From CANGYM01 sp044372405 (GTDB taxonomy: Bacteria; Pseudomonadota; Alphaproteobacteria; JAJTHO01; CANGYM01), in NCBI GenBank assembly GCA_044372405.1, contig JBILRW010000002.1:38290-102289 (forward strand): a DNA stretch of 64,000 nucleotides. Reading direction: 5' to 3'. How positions within the stretch are numbered: the stretch's first letter is position 1; each line of letters starts with the position of its first letter. The translations under genes and the position numbers were made by a program. Below the pieces are notes generated by a model. It made no database searches, was not told the DNA's origin, and saw only the letters and a list, made by a program, of their open reading frames with translations. Below are positions 36,803 to 45,399 of this stretch, piece after piece.

Positions 36803-37241
36803 GAGAAAGTATCCTTTTTAACGCAAGCCTAGGCTGCATGAAGCACATAAAAACAGGTCTATCCTGCGGGTCCGCAGGACAAGAAAAACCAAAGCGTGGG
36901 AGAGATCCAACACCAACAGCACAGCCCACCGCCAAGGGTAAAAAACGGGGTAAAAAACAACGAAAGTGCGTCACGGTGAATCCCATAATCCATCAAAATC
37001 CTCTCTCGGCCCATTAGATAACGCGCCTTAGAAGAATCCTTCTTAATTTAAACAGATTTTTCTCTATCGTAAATCCCTTTGTTGGATTTTTTTTGTTTTT
37101 GTGGGCCTCGGGGCCTGGGCCAATAATTGGGCGAAGATGATCCGAACTATCGCTATGAAACCCACTGTGATCCCCGGCTGAATGCGTCCCAGGCTTTGGA
37201 ATTGTCGTTTTTGCTGGCGGATGTGGTTTAGGGTTTTAACC
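36803..37241. other. Non-coding stretch upstream of rne
   Basis: The 439 bases between rne and the second amidotransferase gene hold no convincing gene. An ORF at 37064-37303 on the minus strand overlaps the amidotransferase end and has no start signal or recognisable family. The part near rne is probably its 5' untranslated leader, which is long in bacteria that autoregulate RNase E. The stretch also contains a GAAG-AATC-CTTC inverted repeat near 37030-37041. Confidence 0.5.
36862..36879 (-). promoter_or_regulatory. Stable hairpin in the rne leader
   Basis: TCCTGCGG and CCGCAGGA are adjacent inverted arms, giving a seven- to eight-base-pair GC-rich stem about 60 bases before the rne ATG. 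It could be an RNase E feedback element or a processing site. The functional role is inferred. Confidence 0.45.
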
Positions 37242-38000
37242 TCACGCCCGCTGCCCCTCCACATCCTGTAAAAACGCCCGAAACAGGGCCATGGAAAACG
37301 CATCGCTTTCGGGTTCCCATTCGGGGTGCCACTGGATGCCCATGGCGAAGCGGGGGGCGGTGGTGACGCGGACGGCCTCGATGACGCCGTCGGGGGCGGT
37401 GGCCTCGATGGTTAAATCACGGCCCAGGGTTTTAATGGCTTGAGTATGTAAGGAATTCACCCGCAGCGTTGTTCCCACCGGGCTGAGCCCCGCCAAAACC
37501 CCGCCGGGCGTTAAAAAGACATCGTGTTTTTTGGCAAAACGCGCGGCATCGTCGCTGGCCAGGCCCTGATCCAAATGATCCAATGTTCCCGGCACTTGCT
37601 TTAGGTTTTGGTGCAAGGTCCCGCCCAGGGCCACGTTCATTTCCTGAATCCCCCGACAAATGCCCAGCAGCGGGATCCCCTGGCCCAGCGCGCCTGTAAT
37701 CAAAGATAACGTGGTTTGATCGCGGCGGGCGTCATAGCAGGCCTCCGGCAAATCCACAGGTTCACCGTAATGCCCGGGATCCACCATGGACAGGCTGCCC
37801 GTCATAATCAGTCCATCCAAATGGGGCAAAACCTGCAGCGCGCCGGCCCCAATGGAGGGGATCAGCAGCGGCGTCGCCCCCAGGACATCGCAAACCACGC
37901 GAATAAAACGCTCCCCCACCCCATGAAAATGGAGTTTATCGACGTTCTTCACACAGCAAGACAGGCCAATAACAGGTTGCATGGGGCCAGTATAAGCCAT
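37242..38000 (-). CDS. Gamma-glutamyl-gamma-aminobutyrate hydrolase family protein (peptidase C26), copy 2
   Basis: The 252-residue class I amidotransferase-like hydrolase is related to the protein at 22636-23358. The nucleophile lies in LGICRGIQEMNVALGG and the catalytic histidine in IQWHPEWEPES; the intervening HTQAIKTLG segment is typical of the family. The cysteine is followed by RGIQE, the form found in true PuuD-like enzymes, whereas copy 1 has GGQQ. It starts at ATG 38000 or at the in-frame ATG 37982. It diverges from the DUF445 gene with almost no gap. Confidence 0.87.
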   Translation of the reverse strand: MAYTGPMQPVIGLSCCVKNVDKLHFHGVGERFIRVVCDVLGATPLLIPSIGAGALQVLPHLDGLIMTGSLSMVDPGHYGEPVDLPEACYDARRDQTTLSLITGALGQGIPLLGICRGIQEMNVALGGTLHQNLKQVPGTLDHLDQGLASDDAARFAKKHDVFLTPGGVLAGLSPVGTTLRVNSLHTQAIKTLGRDLTIEATAPDGVIEAVRVTTAPRFAMGIQWHPEWEPESDAFSMALFRAFLQDVEGQRA

Positions 38001-38035
38001 AATGTTTGAGAAAATCTATGCGGAAGTGCCCCCCG

Positions 38036-38704
38036 ATGAACGCCCCCATCAATGTTAGTCTTCTTTCCAACCTGATTGCCGCCGCCATTGCCGCCGCGGC
38101 CTTTCTGGTGCCGGAGCCTTGGCATGGCTTGTTGCTGGATACGGGGCTTTATGCCCTGTCCGGTGGCCTGACCAATTGGCTGGCGGTGTATATGTTGTTT
38201 GAGCGCGTGCCGCTGATGTATGGATCCGGCGTAATCCTGAATCGCTTTGAATCCTTCAAAGCCACATTGCACGATATGATGATGCAGGAATTTTTCCGCG
38301 ATGATCACGTGCAATCGTTTTTAAAAAGCAAAACGCAAAATCTGTCCCTGGATAAGGACAAAATTTTTGATCATTTGGCCGATGCCATTACGGAATCCTC
38401 CTTTGGTACCATGCTGTCCCTGATGGGGGGGAAGAAGGCCCTGGAGCCCCTGCGCGAACCGGTGAAGGAAAAAATTCAGGCCATTTTGGATGACCTGATG
38501 CACAACCAAACGGACCCCAGCCACCCGGAAAGCGTTCGTTCTCTAATCAGTGAGATGATTGAGAGTCGCCTTAACCAGCTGACCCCCATTATGGTGAAGG
38601 ACCTGGTCCACCGCATGATCCACAAACACCTGGGCTGGCTGGTCATCTGGGGCGCCGTCACGGGGGGGATCATGGGGATTCTGGCCCATTTGCTGGGGGC
38701 GTAA
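38036..38704 (+). CDS. DUF445 family membrane protein
   Basis: This 222-residue protein has a transmembrane helix at each end (about residues 8-24 and 198-220) and a large helical domain between. This is a short member of the DUF445/YheB family (TNWLAVYMLFERVPLMYGSG). The function is unknown. GGAAG lies ten bases before the chosen ATG at 38036; an in-frame ATG at 38018 is an alternative. It is divergent from the amidotransferase gene. Confidence 0.75.
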   Translation: MNAPINVSLLSNLIAAAIAAAAFLVPEPWHGLLLDTGLYALSGGLTNWLAVYMLFERVPLMYGSGVILNRFESFKATLHDMMMQEFFRDDHVQSFLKSKTQNLSLDKDKIFDHLADAITESSFGTMLSLMGGKKALEPLREPVKEKIQAILDDLMHNQTDPSHPESVRSLISEMIESRLNQLTPIMVKDLVHRMIHKHLGWLVIWGAVTGGIMGILAHLLGA

Positions 38705-38730
38705 AAAGTTATGATTTTTTACCTTTTTTT

Positions 38731-38739
38731 TGCTATGAT
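38731..38739 (+). promoter_or_regulatory. Extended -10 promoter candidate before the DUF465 gene
   Basis: TGC-TATGAT is a good extended -10 (TGn plus hexamer) placed 33 bases before the ATG, preceded by AT-rich runs and no clear -35. It could start a transcript covering DUF465, purE, purK and xerC. Confidence 0.4.
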
Positions 38740-38771
38740 ACCGCCGATAGCAGGACAGAAACACACACCCC

Positions 38772-38981
38772 ATGATGGATCAGGACCAGGATTGGCTGCG
38801 CAAGAAGCTAACCGAACATTATGAAGAGCACCGGAAGCTGGAGGAAACCATTGATTCCCTGGTGCAATCCGACGCCGTCATGAATGCCATGGCCATTCAG
38901 CGTTTAAAAAAACAAAAATTACAGTTAAAAGATCGCATCCACCATATTGAAACCCTGTTGTTGCCTGATATTATCGCCTAA
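38772..38981 (+). CDS. YdcH/DUF465 family small protein
   Basis: This 69-residue highly charged helical protein matches the YdcH/DUF465 family (LTEHYEEHRKLEETIDSLVQ, then IQRLKKQKLQLKDRIHHIE). These small coiled-coil proteins are common in alphaproteobacteria and have no firm function. The ATG is doubled (MM), so the start could be one codon later. purE begins 29 bases downstream, and co-transcription is likely. Confidence 0.82.
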   Translation: MMDQDQDWLRKKLTEHYEEHRKLEETIDSLVQSDAVMNAMAIQRLKKQKLQLKDRIHHIETLLLPDIIA

Positions 38982-39010
38982 AGGCCAAAACTATAATCAC
39001 GGGGAAAGCT

Positions 39011-39493
39011 ATGGGGGCACCAGAAATTGCCATTGTCATGGGCAGCACATCGGATTGGGCGACCATGACCCACGCGGCGGAGATATTGACCCATTTTGGG
39101 GTGCCCATCTTAACCCGCGTTGTTTCCGCCCATCGCACGCCCCAGCGGTTGTATGCGTTTGCGGCCTCCGCCGAAGCCGTGGGGCTGAAGGCCATCATTG
39201 CCGGCGCAGGCGGCGCGGCGCATTTGCCCGGGATGCTGGCGGCGTTAACCCCTGTGCCTGTCTTAGGGGTGCCGGTGCTATCAAAGGCGCTTTCGGGCGT
39301 TGATAGCCTCTATTCCATTGTCCAAATGCCAGCGGGGATTCCCGTGGCGACCTTTGCCATTGGGGAGGCCGGCGCCAAAAATGCCGCCCTGTTCGCCGTG
39401 GCCATGCTGTCCATCACCCGGCCTGATTTGCGGGATCGTCTGAATCAATGGCGGGCCGCGCAAACCCAGGCCGTTGCGGATGATCCGGCATGA
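39011..39493 (+). CDS. purE: N5-carboxyaminoimidazole ribonucleotide mutase PurE
   Basis: PurE isomerises N5-CAIR to CAIR in purine synthesis. The 160-residue length and motifs (IVMGSTSDWATM, then VVSAHRTPQRLYAF and AGAGGAAHLPGMLAAL) are those of class I PurE, which needs PurK as partner; the purK gene overlaps its stop by 4 bases. A strong GGGGAAAG ribosome binding site stands before the ATG. Confidence 0.97.
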   Translation: MGAPEIAIVMGSTSDWATMTHAAEILTHFGVPILTRVVSAHRTPQRLYAFAASAEAVGLKAIIAGAGGAAHLPGMLAALTPVPVLGVPVLSKALSGVDSLYSIVQMPAGIPVATFAIGEAGAKNAALFAVAMLSITRPDLRDRLNQWRAAQTQAVADDPA

Positions 39494-40557
39494 CGGTGGG
39501 TGCCTCCCTTCATCATAAGACCATCGGTATTTTCGGGGGGGGGCAGCTGGCCCGCCTGATGATCCCCGCTGCCGCCCGTTACGGCGTTACCTGCCGGGTT
39601 TTTGATTCGGATCCTGGGGCACCGGCGTTTGATCTGACCCCCCCTCATCATATCGCGTCTTTTCAGGATGCCCCCGCCATTGAGGCCTTTGCCCGGGCCT
39701 GTGATGTCATCACCTGTGAATTTGAAAACATCCCTGTGGCGGCGTTGCGGCAGGCGGCCCAGATTACCCCCGTGATCCCAGATCCGGATCATTTCGCCAT
39801 GGCCCAGGATCGTTTGCTGGAAAAAACCATGGCGCAACGGGCCGGCTTGTCGGTGCCTCTCTTTGCCGATGTTTCTGCCTGGGAGGATGTAAACTCCTTT
39901 TTTCATCACCACGGCCCCGCCATTTTAAAACGGCGTCACGGCGGATACGACGGAAAAGGACAAAAGGTTATCCGAACGCCCGAGGATCTGAGGGATGACA
40001 CCATTACGACACTCCTTCAATCCCCCTGTTTGATTGAGGTCCTGGTGCCCTTTACCCATGAAATCTCAACCATTGGGGCGCGGGGTCCGTTAGGGGCCGC
40101 CTTTTTACCCATCGGTGTTAATCATCATCATCACGGAATTTTGCGCAAAACCACGGTACCAAGCGCCTTGCCCGAATCCCTGCTGGGTCACGCACGCCAG
40201 CAGATGATAACGGTGATGGAGGCCCTTAATTATCAAGGCATTCTGACCATGGAATGGTTTGTCACCGCCAAAAAAGAGGTCCTCTTCAACGAATGCGCCC
40301 CCCGTGTTCATAACAGTGGACACTGGAGTTTAGAGGGGTGCAGCCTGAGTCAATTTGACCTGGCTGTCCGGACATTGCTGGACATGCCGCTGCCCACGCC
40401 GGTTTTGTTATCCCCCCGGGTGGAGATGCTGAACCTGCTGGGGGATGCCATCACCCAAACAGAGGTGTATTCGGCCTGTTCCCGGGCCGCTGTGTATGAC
40501 TACGGAAAACCCGTTTCCCGTCCTGGCCGAAAAATGGGCCATGTGACATTTTTTTAG
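39490..40557 (+). CDS. purK: N5-carboxyaminoimidazole ribonucleotide synthase PurK
   Basis: PurK is the ATP-grasp enzyme making N5-CAIR from AIR and bicarbonate. The 355-residue product shows the N-terminal nucleotide-like domain (GIFGGGQLARLM), the central grasp (LKRRHGGYDGKGQKVIR) and the late NECAPRVHNSGHWSLEGC signature with the metal ligands. It is coupled to purE by a 4-base overlap. The substrate made here is the substrate of PurE. Confidence 0.97.
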   Translation: MTVGASLHHKTIGIFGGGQLARLMIPAAARYGVTCRVFDSDPGAPAFDLTPPHHIASFQDAPAIEAFARACDVITCEFENIPVAALRQAAQITPVIPDPDHFAMAQDRLLEKTMAQRAGLSVPLFADVSAWEDVNSFFHHHGPAILKRRHGGYDGKGQKVIRTPEDLRDDTITTLLQSPCLIEVLVPFTHEISTIGARGPLGAAFLPIGVNHHHHGILRKTTVPSALPESLLGHARQQMITVMEALNYQGILTMEWFVTAKKEVLFNECAPRVHNSGHWSLEGCSLSQFDLAVRTLLDMPLPTPVLLSPRVEMLNLLGDAITQTEVYSACSRAAVYDYGKPVSRPGRKMGHVTFF

Positions 40558-40568
40558 GGGGAGGCACC

Positions 40569-41579
40569 ATGGACACCATGGACAAGAAGGCCGCTGATGT
40601 TCTTTTGCGCCTTTATCAACAGGCGGCGTGCGGTGATGCGGATCTTTTATCCTGGCAGCGGGCCTGGTGGGATCATCTGGCGGCGGGGGAGGGGGCGGCA
40701 TCCCTGACCGTGCGCCATTATGGCCAGGATTGGCTGGGGTTTTTATCGTACCTCTCTGCCCTCTACCAACGCCCTGTTAGGCTAACTGATCTGCAAAGCC
40801 TGAACCATCAAACCGTGCGGGATTACATGGGATTTAAACGCTCCGAAGGACTCAGCAACACCAGTCTGGCCCGTTATGCCAGCAGTTTTCGTCATTTTGC
40901 CCGTTATCTGGGCGATCAGGGGATTTCTGTTGTGGCCTTTGATGCCCTGCGGATTCGCAAACAAAAGGAACGCCTGCCAAAGGCTTTGCCCCCCGATACG
41001 TTTAACGCCTTTATGCACGCCATCGCACGCCACAAAGCCACCAGTCCCCACCCGTGGCTATGGGATCAGGGGGCGTGTTTAATCGCCCTGATGTATGGGG
41101 CGGGGCTGCGGATTTCTGAGGCCCTTTCGCTGAAACCCAGCGATATTCAGGGGGATACGGTTACTTTGATGGGAAAGGGGGACAAACCGAGACAGGTGCC
41201 CTTACTGCCTGTTGTTCAAGTGTTTTTGGCGCAGCACAAAGCCGCCTGTCCCTTTGTTTCCGAAGAGCGCCTGTTTTGGGGGATTCAGCACAAACCCCTG
41301 CAGCCGGCGGTGTTTGGGCGGTTTTTAAAAACACTCATGGGGGAGGCGGGGGTTTCCCTGAAGCATAGTGCCCACAGCTTGCGCCACAGCTTTGCCAGCG
41401 ATTTGCTGACAGGGGGCGCGGATTTGCGGTCCATCCAAACGTTACTGGGGCACAGCCAGGTCACCACCACCAGCGTTTATTTACACCTGGACGCCCGCCG
41501 CGTGCGGGATGCCCTGACACTGCATCACCCCAGATCCGGGGGAACGCTGCAGAAACATAGCGCTTCTCATTTGGATTGA
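40569..41579 (+). CDS. xerC: XerC-type tyrosine recombinase
   Basis: The 336-residue tyrosine recombinase has an N-terminal SAM-like core-binding domain (about residues 35-125). The catalytic set is complete: the first arginine in YGAGLRISEAL, the lysine in GKGDKPRQVP, H269/R272 in HSLRHSFAS, H295 in LLGHSQ and the nucleophile Y304 in TSVYLHL. Such enzymes resolve chromosome dimers at dif. Length and context (after purK, no phage genes) suggest the housekeeping XerC rather than a phage integrase. The last seven codons lie in a long inverted repeat (41562-41655). A GGGGGAGG ribosome binding site precedes the ATG. Confidence 0.9.
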   Translation: MDTMDKKAADVLLRLYQQAACGDADLLSWQRAWWDHLAAGEGAASLTVRHYGQDWLGFLSYLSALYQRPVRLTDLQSLNHQTVRDYMGFKRSEGLSNTSLARYASSFRHFARYLGDQGISVVAFDALRIRKQKERLPKALPPDTFNAFMHAIARHKATSPHPWLWDQGACLIALMYGAGLRISEALSLKPSDIQGDTVTLMGKGDKPRQVPLLPVVQVFLAQHKAACPFVSEERLFWGIQHKPLQPAVFGRFLKTLMGEAGVSLKHSAHSLRHSFASDLLTGGADLRSIQTLLGHSQVTTTSVYLHLDARRVRDALTLHHPRSGGTLQKHSASHLD

Positions 41580-41655
41580 TACGTTGTCAGGCTTCGGCTC
41601 ATGTATGTTTAATACACATCGCCTCGCCTTCCTCGTATCAATCCAAAGCAGAAGC
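41562..41655. repeat. 94-bp imperfect palindrome spanning the xerC stop codon
   Basis: Outer arms of 22 bp (41562-41583 and 41634-41655) match at 20 positions; the central 14 bases of each arm, containing TTGGATTGATACG, match perfectly. The interior continues as smaller stems (AGGC/GCCT, GGC/GCC, TGTAT/ATACA), so one long cruciform is possible. The left arm encodes the end of XerC and its stop codon. It separates xerC from the convergent LOG gene. No T-run follows directly, so it is not a typical terminator. Confidence 0.85.
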
Positions 41656-41671
41656 ACGATCATTTTCGAGT

Positions 41672-42259
41672 TTACGCCTGAAACCAAGCCTTCCGGGGGC
41701 TGGGATCGGGCGGCGGCAAATCCTTGAGCACGCCCATCATTTCCGAAACATCCGAAATAATATGAAGAAGATTTTTGGTTTCGGGTTTGGCATACCCTTG
41801 GGCCACAATATGATCCAGTAGGGCAATCAGGGGGTCCCAATATCCATCAATGTTAACGATAAAAATGGGCTTATCATGCATGGCGAGCTGACGCCAGGTC
41901 AGCATTTCAAACATCTCGTCCATTGTCCCATAGCCCCCGGGAAAAACCAAAAAGGCATCGGAGGAATCAAACATCATCATTTTTCGCACATGCATGTTGG
42001 CCACAATGTGCAATTTGGTCACGCCGGTGTGGCCAATTTCGTATTTGTCCAGATATTCGGGAATAATACCAATGACTTGGCCCCCGCGTGATAAAACCGC
42101 ATCGGCGGTAAAGCCCATCAGGCCCGCCCGGGCGCCCCCATAAACCATGTCGATGGCGTTTGCCACAAGGATTTGGGCCAAAGCCTCAGCCTGTTCTTGG
42201 TGGCGGGGTTGGGGTTTGGACGATCCACAATAAACACAAAGAGACGAAATAACCCGCAT
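41672..42259 (-). CDS. LOG family protein (TIGR00730)
   Basis: The 195-residue Rossmann-type nucleotide hydrolase has the diagnostic PGGYGTMDEMFEMLTW motif and an N-terminal SLCVYCGSS. Relatives (LONELY GUY) release cytokinin-type bases from nucleoside monophosphates; many bacterial members act as general nucleotide phosphoribohydrolases. It overlaps cheW by one base (TGATG), so it appears to be the last gene of the chpT-cheA-cheW run. Why it is there is unclear. Confidence 0.9.
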   Translation of the reverse strand: MRVISSLCVYCGSSKPQPRHQEQAEALAQILVANAIDMVYGGARAGLMGFTADAVLSRGGQVIGIIPEYLDKYEIGHTGVTKLHIVANMHVRKMMMFDSSDAFLVFPGGYGTMDEMFEMLTWRQLAMHDKPIFIVNIDGYWDPLIALLDHIVAQGYAKPETKNLLHIISDVSEMMGVLKDLPPPDPSPRKAWFQA

Positions 42260-42708
42260 CAGGCTGCCAAAATTTCAGAAGATCCCACGATCTTAGTAAT
42301 ATCCAGCGCCAGCAGCAAGTGTTTCTGATGTTGGTAAACCCCCACAGCCACAGAACGAATGACGGCATCCAAAGACGGAGGCACAGGGGAGGCAGAGGAC
42401 GCATCCAGATCCACCACATCATGAACATAATCCACCATCAAACCATAGCGCGTTCCCCGAAAGACAACGACCATACACATGGGTGTATCAATATCGGGTT
42501 GGGGTTTATCTTCCTGAATGTTCAATCGTACCCGCATATCCAAAACGGTGATGATATAGCCGCGCATATTGAGCACGCCCACGATCTCAGGCGCCGCCAG
42601 GGGAATCCGTGTTGATGTTGGGTTATGCAAAACATCGGTAACATCGGAAACAGGCATGGCAAACATCTGGGTGCCAATGGAAAAAAGGACATGTTTTTCA
42701 GTTTTCAT
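42259..42708 (-). CDS. cheW: Chemotaxis coupling protein CheW
   Basis: CheW links chemoreceptors to CheA. The 149-residue protein has the CheW double-barrel profile: FSIGTQMFAMPVSDVTDVLH, the GVLNMRGYIITVLDMRVRL block and GLMVDYVHDVVDLDASS. It lies 4 bases after cheA and is followed by a LOG gene. No methyl-accepting protein, CheR, CheB or CheY gene is in the window, so the remaining pathway is elsewhere. Confidence 0.93.
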   Translation of the reverse strand: MKTEKHVLFSIGTQMFAMPVSDVTDVLHNPTSTRIPLAAPEIVGVLNMRGYIITVLDMRVRLNIQEDKPQPDIDTPMCMVVVFRGTRYGLMVDYVHDVVDLDASSASPVPPSLDAVIRSVAVGVYQHQKHLLLALDITKIVGSSEILAA

Positions 42709-42712
42709 ACAC

Positions 42713-45388
42713 TTACGCCGCTACAGAGTGATGACCCAAAAAATGGGCGATGTGGGAAAGAAGCCCTTCCCGATCAAATTTGGCCACACATTCCCGAAAG
42801 CCGGCTTTGCGGGCTTTCATCGTCATGTCACCGTTAACATGGGCGGTAAAGGCGATAAGGGGGATGCTTTGTAAAGCCGGGTCCTCCGTCACCGCTTTGG
42901 CAAAGGCAAAGCCGTTCATTTCAGGCATTTCAATATCACTTAAGATCAGATCCACGGTATCCGGGTCGGATTTCAGGGCCCGCAGGGCGTCGGCAGCGGC
43001 CTCGAACCCCACAACAGTATAGCCTGCTGTTTCTAAAATGGGGGTTAGAAGGTTTCTGAAAAACGCACTGTCATCCACAAACAAAATCCGCTGATTTTTT
43101 TTAGAGGTGGAGGAAGAAAAGGAACCCTTGATCGGCATGGACACAGAATCTTGCCAGGTATTCACGACCTTGTGCATATGGTGATAAGCATCCACGATGT
43201 CCGTGGCCTGATTGTTAATAATGAGCGTCCCCAAAATACCCATACCATCGCTGGGCAGGGTTAAGTGCATGGGGGCCTGAACAATGTCAATAATTTCATC
43301 CACAATCATCCCAATGTTTTGTTTTTTTGTATTAAAAACCAACATGGGGGCCAGGCCTTCCTCCGGCAGATTATAATCATTGGCAATGGTGACGATGGGA
43401 ATCAGGCTGCCCCGATACTGCAGAACGGGCTTATCTGTGGTGTATTCCACCGTTTTAAGATCAATTTCTTCCAAACGCGCAATCATGGCCAGGGGGATGG
43501 CTTTCAGTTTTTTATTGCCGGCGCGAAAGACCAATAGAGAAACCTGTTCCTCTAAATTGGCGGCGGTGGGTTTTTTGATGGGGGAAATGCTGGAGGCATT
43601 TTCTTGATTGCTAAGCATATCGCCCAGAGTCTGGGCTACGCCGTTGGCATCCAAAATCATAATCACCTGACCGTCACCCAAAATGGTATTGCCAGAAAAA
43701 ACACTTAGATTCTGGAGTAGGGGGGCCAGGGGTTTAACGACGATTTCTTCGGTATCAAAAACCCGGTCCACAATCATGCCAAAGTGATTGGTCCCAACAC
43801 GGGCCACGACAATAAAGGTTGTGGTGCTGCCCACCGCTTTGTCCGTTTCCAGATGAAAAAGGGAGCGCAAATCCACCAGTGGCAAAAGTTTATTGCGCAG
43901 GCGGAGTATGGGCGCCCCCTTTAAAAACTCAATTTTATGTTCAGATTGTGGGGTAATCCGGACCAATTCACTGACCCCCAATTGGGGAATGGCCATGCGC
44001 TGGCCGCCTATCCCCACAATCATGGCCGAAATGATGGCCAGGGTGAGGGGGATTTTAATGGTAAAGGTGGATCCCTGACCCTGCTGTGACGCCATTTGAA
44101 CAACGCCCCCAATGCGTTCGATATTCGTACATACAACATCCATGCCCACACCCCGCCCCGAAACGGACGTTAGCGTGGCCGCCGTGGAAAACCCGGGGGC
44201 AAAAATAAACTGTTGGATTTTTTCATCGTCCATGTCCGCCAGTTTTTCGGGGGTACACAAACCCTTTTCCAGGACTTTTTTCTTAATGGCTTCGATATTC
44301 AACCCCCGTCCGTCGTCTTTTAAGGTCATGACGATATAGCCGCCTTCATGACGGGCCTGCAGGTGAATTTGTCCTGTTTCAGGTTTGCCCGCCGCCAAAC
44401 GATCCGCCGGTGTTTCAATACCATGATCGGCGGCATTGCGGACCATATGAATCAGGGGATCCCGAATCATTTCAATGACTTGACGGTCGAGTTCCGTTTC
44501 CTCGCCCACCAGGATCAGATCCATTTTTTTACCCAGATCAACGCTGAGATCCCGAACAATGCGGGGCAGTTTTTTCCAGGCATTCCCCACAGGCTGCATA
44601 CGGGCCTGAACAATCCCATCCTGCAGTTCCGATGTCACATGGGACAAGTGTTGCAAAGGTGTGGCAAACACCGACAAATTATCCTGTTCCTGGCGCATCA
44701 GCTGTAGCAACTGGTTTCGGGTTAACACCAATTCCCCCACCAAGTTCATCAGGGATTCCACCAAATCCACACGGATACGGATGGTTTGATCCACGGCGGA
44801 GGCTGTTTTATCGTCGGCGGATTCTTCGGAGGCGTCGGCTTTCAGCGGGGGTACTTTTTTAACAGGGTCCTTGGCCACGGCTTTTGCAGGGGGCGGGGTT
44901 GGCGCGGCCACGATCAATTCTGGTTCCGGCTCTGGCTCTGGTTCTGAAACGGGCTGGGGTATCTCGGTGGTTTGGGGCGTGGCAATCGTAAAGTCTGCGC
45001 CGCTGAGTTCACCCCGGCTCATGGCATCCAGGCTGGCGATTAGGGGCTTATCGTCCCCTTCGGGCTCGGTTTTGTCGTCTTCTAAAACGGCAATAATAAA
45101 TTTGACCTGATCCATGGCCTCCAGGATTAGGGAAATAGGCTCTTGCGTAATGGGCATTTCTCCATTGCGCATCTTATCCAGCAGTGTTTCCGCGGCGTGG
45201 GCCAGATGGGCCAGTCGTTTGAGTTCCAAAAACCCACACGTGCCCTTAATCGTGTGCATCAAACGGAAAATACTATCGATCAGCGGGGGGTTGTTGGGAT
45301 TTTTTTCCAGGGACAGTAAATCTTCATCGATTTTTTCGATGCTTTCCGTGGTTTCCACCAAGAAATCCTGTAATAAGCCGTCATCCAT
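42713..45388 (-). CDS. cheA: Hybrid chemotaxis histidine kinase CheA with C-terminal receiver
   Basis: CheA phosphorylates response regulators that control the flagellum. The 891-residue protein has an Hpt domain with H45 in MHTIKGTCGFLE and a proline/glutamate-rich linker (about residues 135-180). A dimerisation helix pair follows (ESLMNLVGELVLTRNQLL), then the HATPase (NAADHGIE, DDGRGL, GRGVGMDVV), a CheW-like P5 domain and a second CheW-like domain (about residues 625-740). The protein ends with a receiver domain with phosphoacceptor near D818 in LSDIEMPEMNG. The P2 domain is not evident. The fused receiver suggests an internal phosphate sink. Confidence 0.93.
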   Translation of the reverse strand: MDDGLLQDFLVETTESIEKIDEDLLSLEKNPNNPPLIDSIFRLMHTIKGTCGFLELKRLAHLAHAAETLLDKMRNGEMPITQEPISLILEAMDQVKFIIAVLEDDKTEPEGDDKPLIASLDAMSRGELSGADFTIATPQTTEIPQPVSEPEPEPEPELIVAAPTPPPAKAVAKDPVKKVPPLKADASEESADDKTASAVDQTIRIRVDLVESLMNLVGELVLTRNQLLQLMRQEQDNLSVFATPLQHLSHVTSELQDGIVQARMQPVGNAWKKLPRIVRDLSVDLGKKMDLILVGEETELDRQVIEMIRDPLIHMVRNAADHGIETPADRLAAGKPETGQIHLQARHEGGYIVMTLKDDGRGLNIEAIKKKVLEKGLCTPEKLADMDDEKIQQFIFAPGFSTAATLTSVSGRGVGMDVVCTNIERIGGVVQMASQQGQGSTFTIKIPLTLAIISAMIVGIGGQRMAIPQLGVSELVRITPQSEHKIEFLKGAPILRLRNKLLPLVDLRSLFHLETDKAVGSTTTFIVVARVGTNHFGMIVDRVFDTEEIVVKPLAPLLQNLSVFSGNTILGDGQVIMILDANGVAQTLGDMLSNQENASSISPIKKPTAANLEEQVSLLVFRAGNKKLKAIPLAMIARLEEIDLKTVEYTTDKPVLQYRGSLIPIVTIANDYNLPEEGLAPMLVFNTKKQNIGMIVDEIIDIVQAPMHLTLPSDGMGILGTLIINNQATDIVDAYHHMHKVVNTWQDSVSMPIKGSFSSSTSKKNQRILFVDDSAFFRNLLTPILETAGYTVVGFEAAADALRALKSDPDTVDLILSDIEMPEMNGFAFAKAVTEDPALQSIPLIAFTAHVNGDMTMKARKAGFRECVAKFDREGLLSHIAHFLGHHSVAA

Positions 45389-45399
45389 GGCCGTTATTC

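Noticed and set aside
37064..37303. 79-residue minus-strand ORF after the second amidotransferase
   Set aside because: It starts inside the amidotransferase gene, lacks a ribosome binding site, and shows no family features. It may be chance, though I cannot fully exclude a short gene.
40569..41579. Tyrosine recombinase as a phage or island integrase
   Set aside because: No tRNA junction, phage genes or composition shift nearby; length and motifs fit housekeeping XerC.
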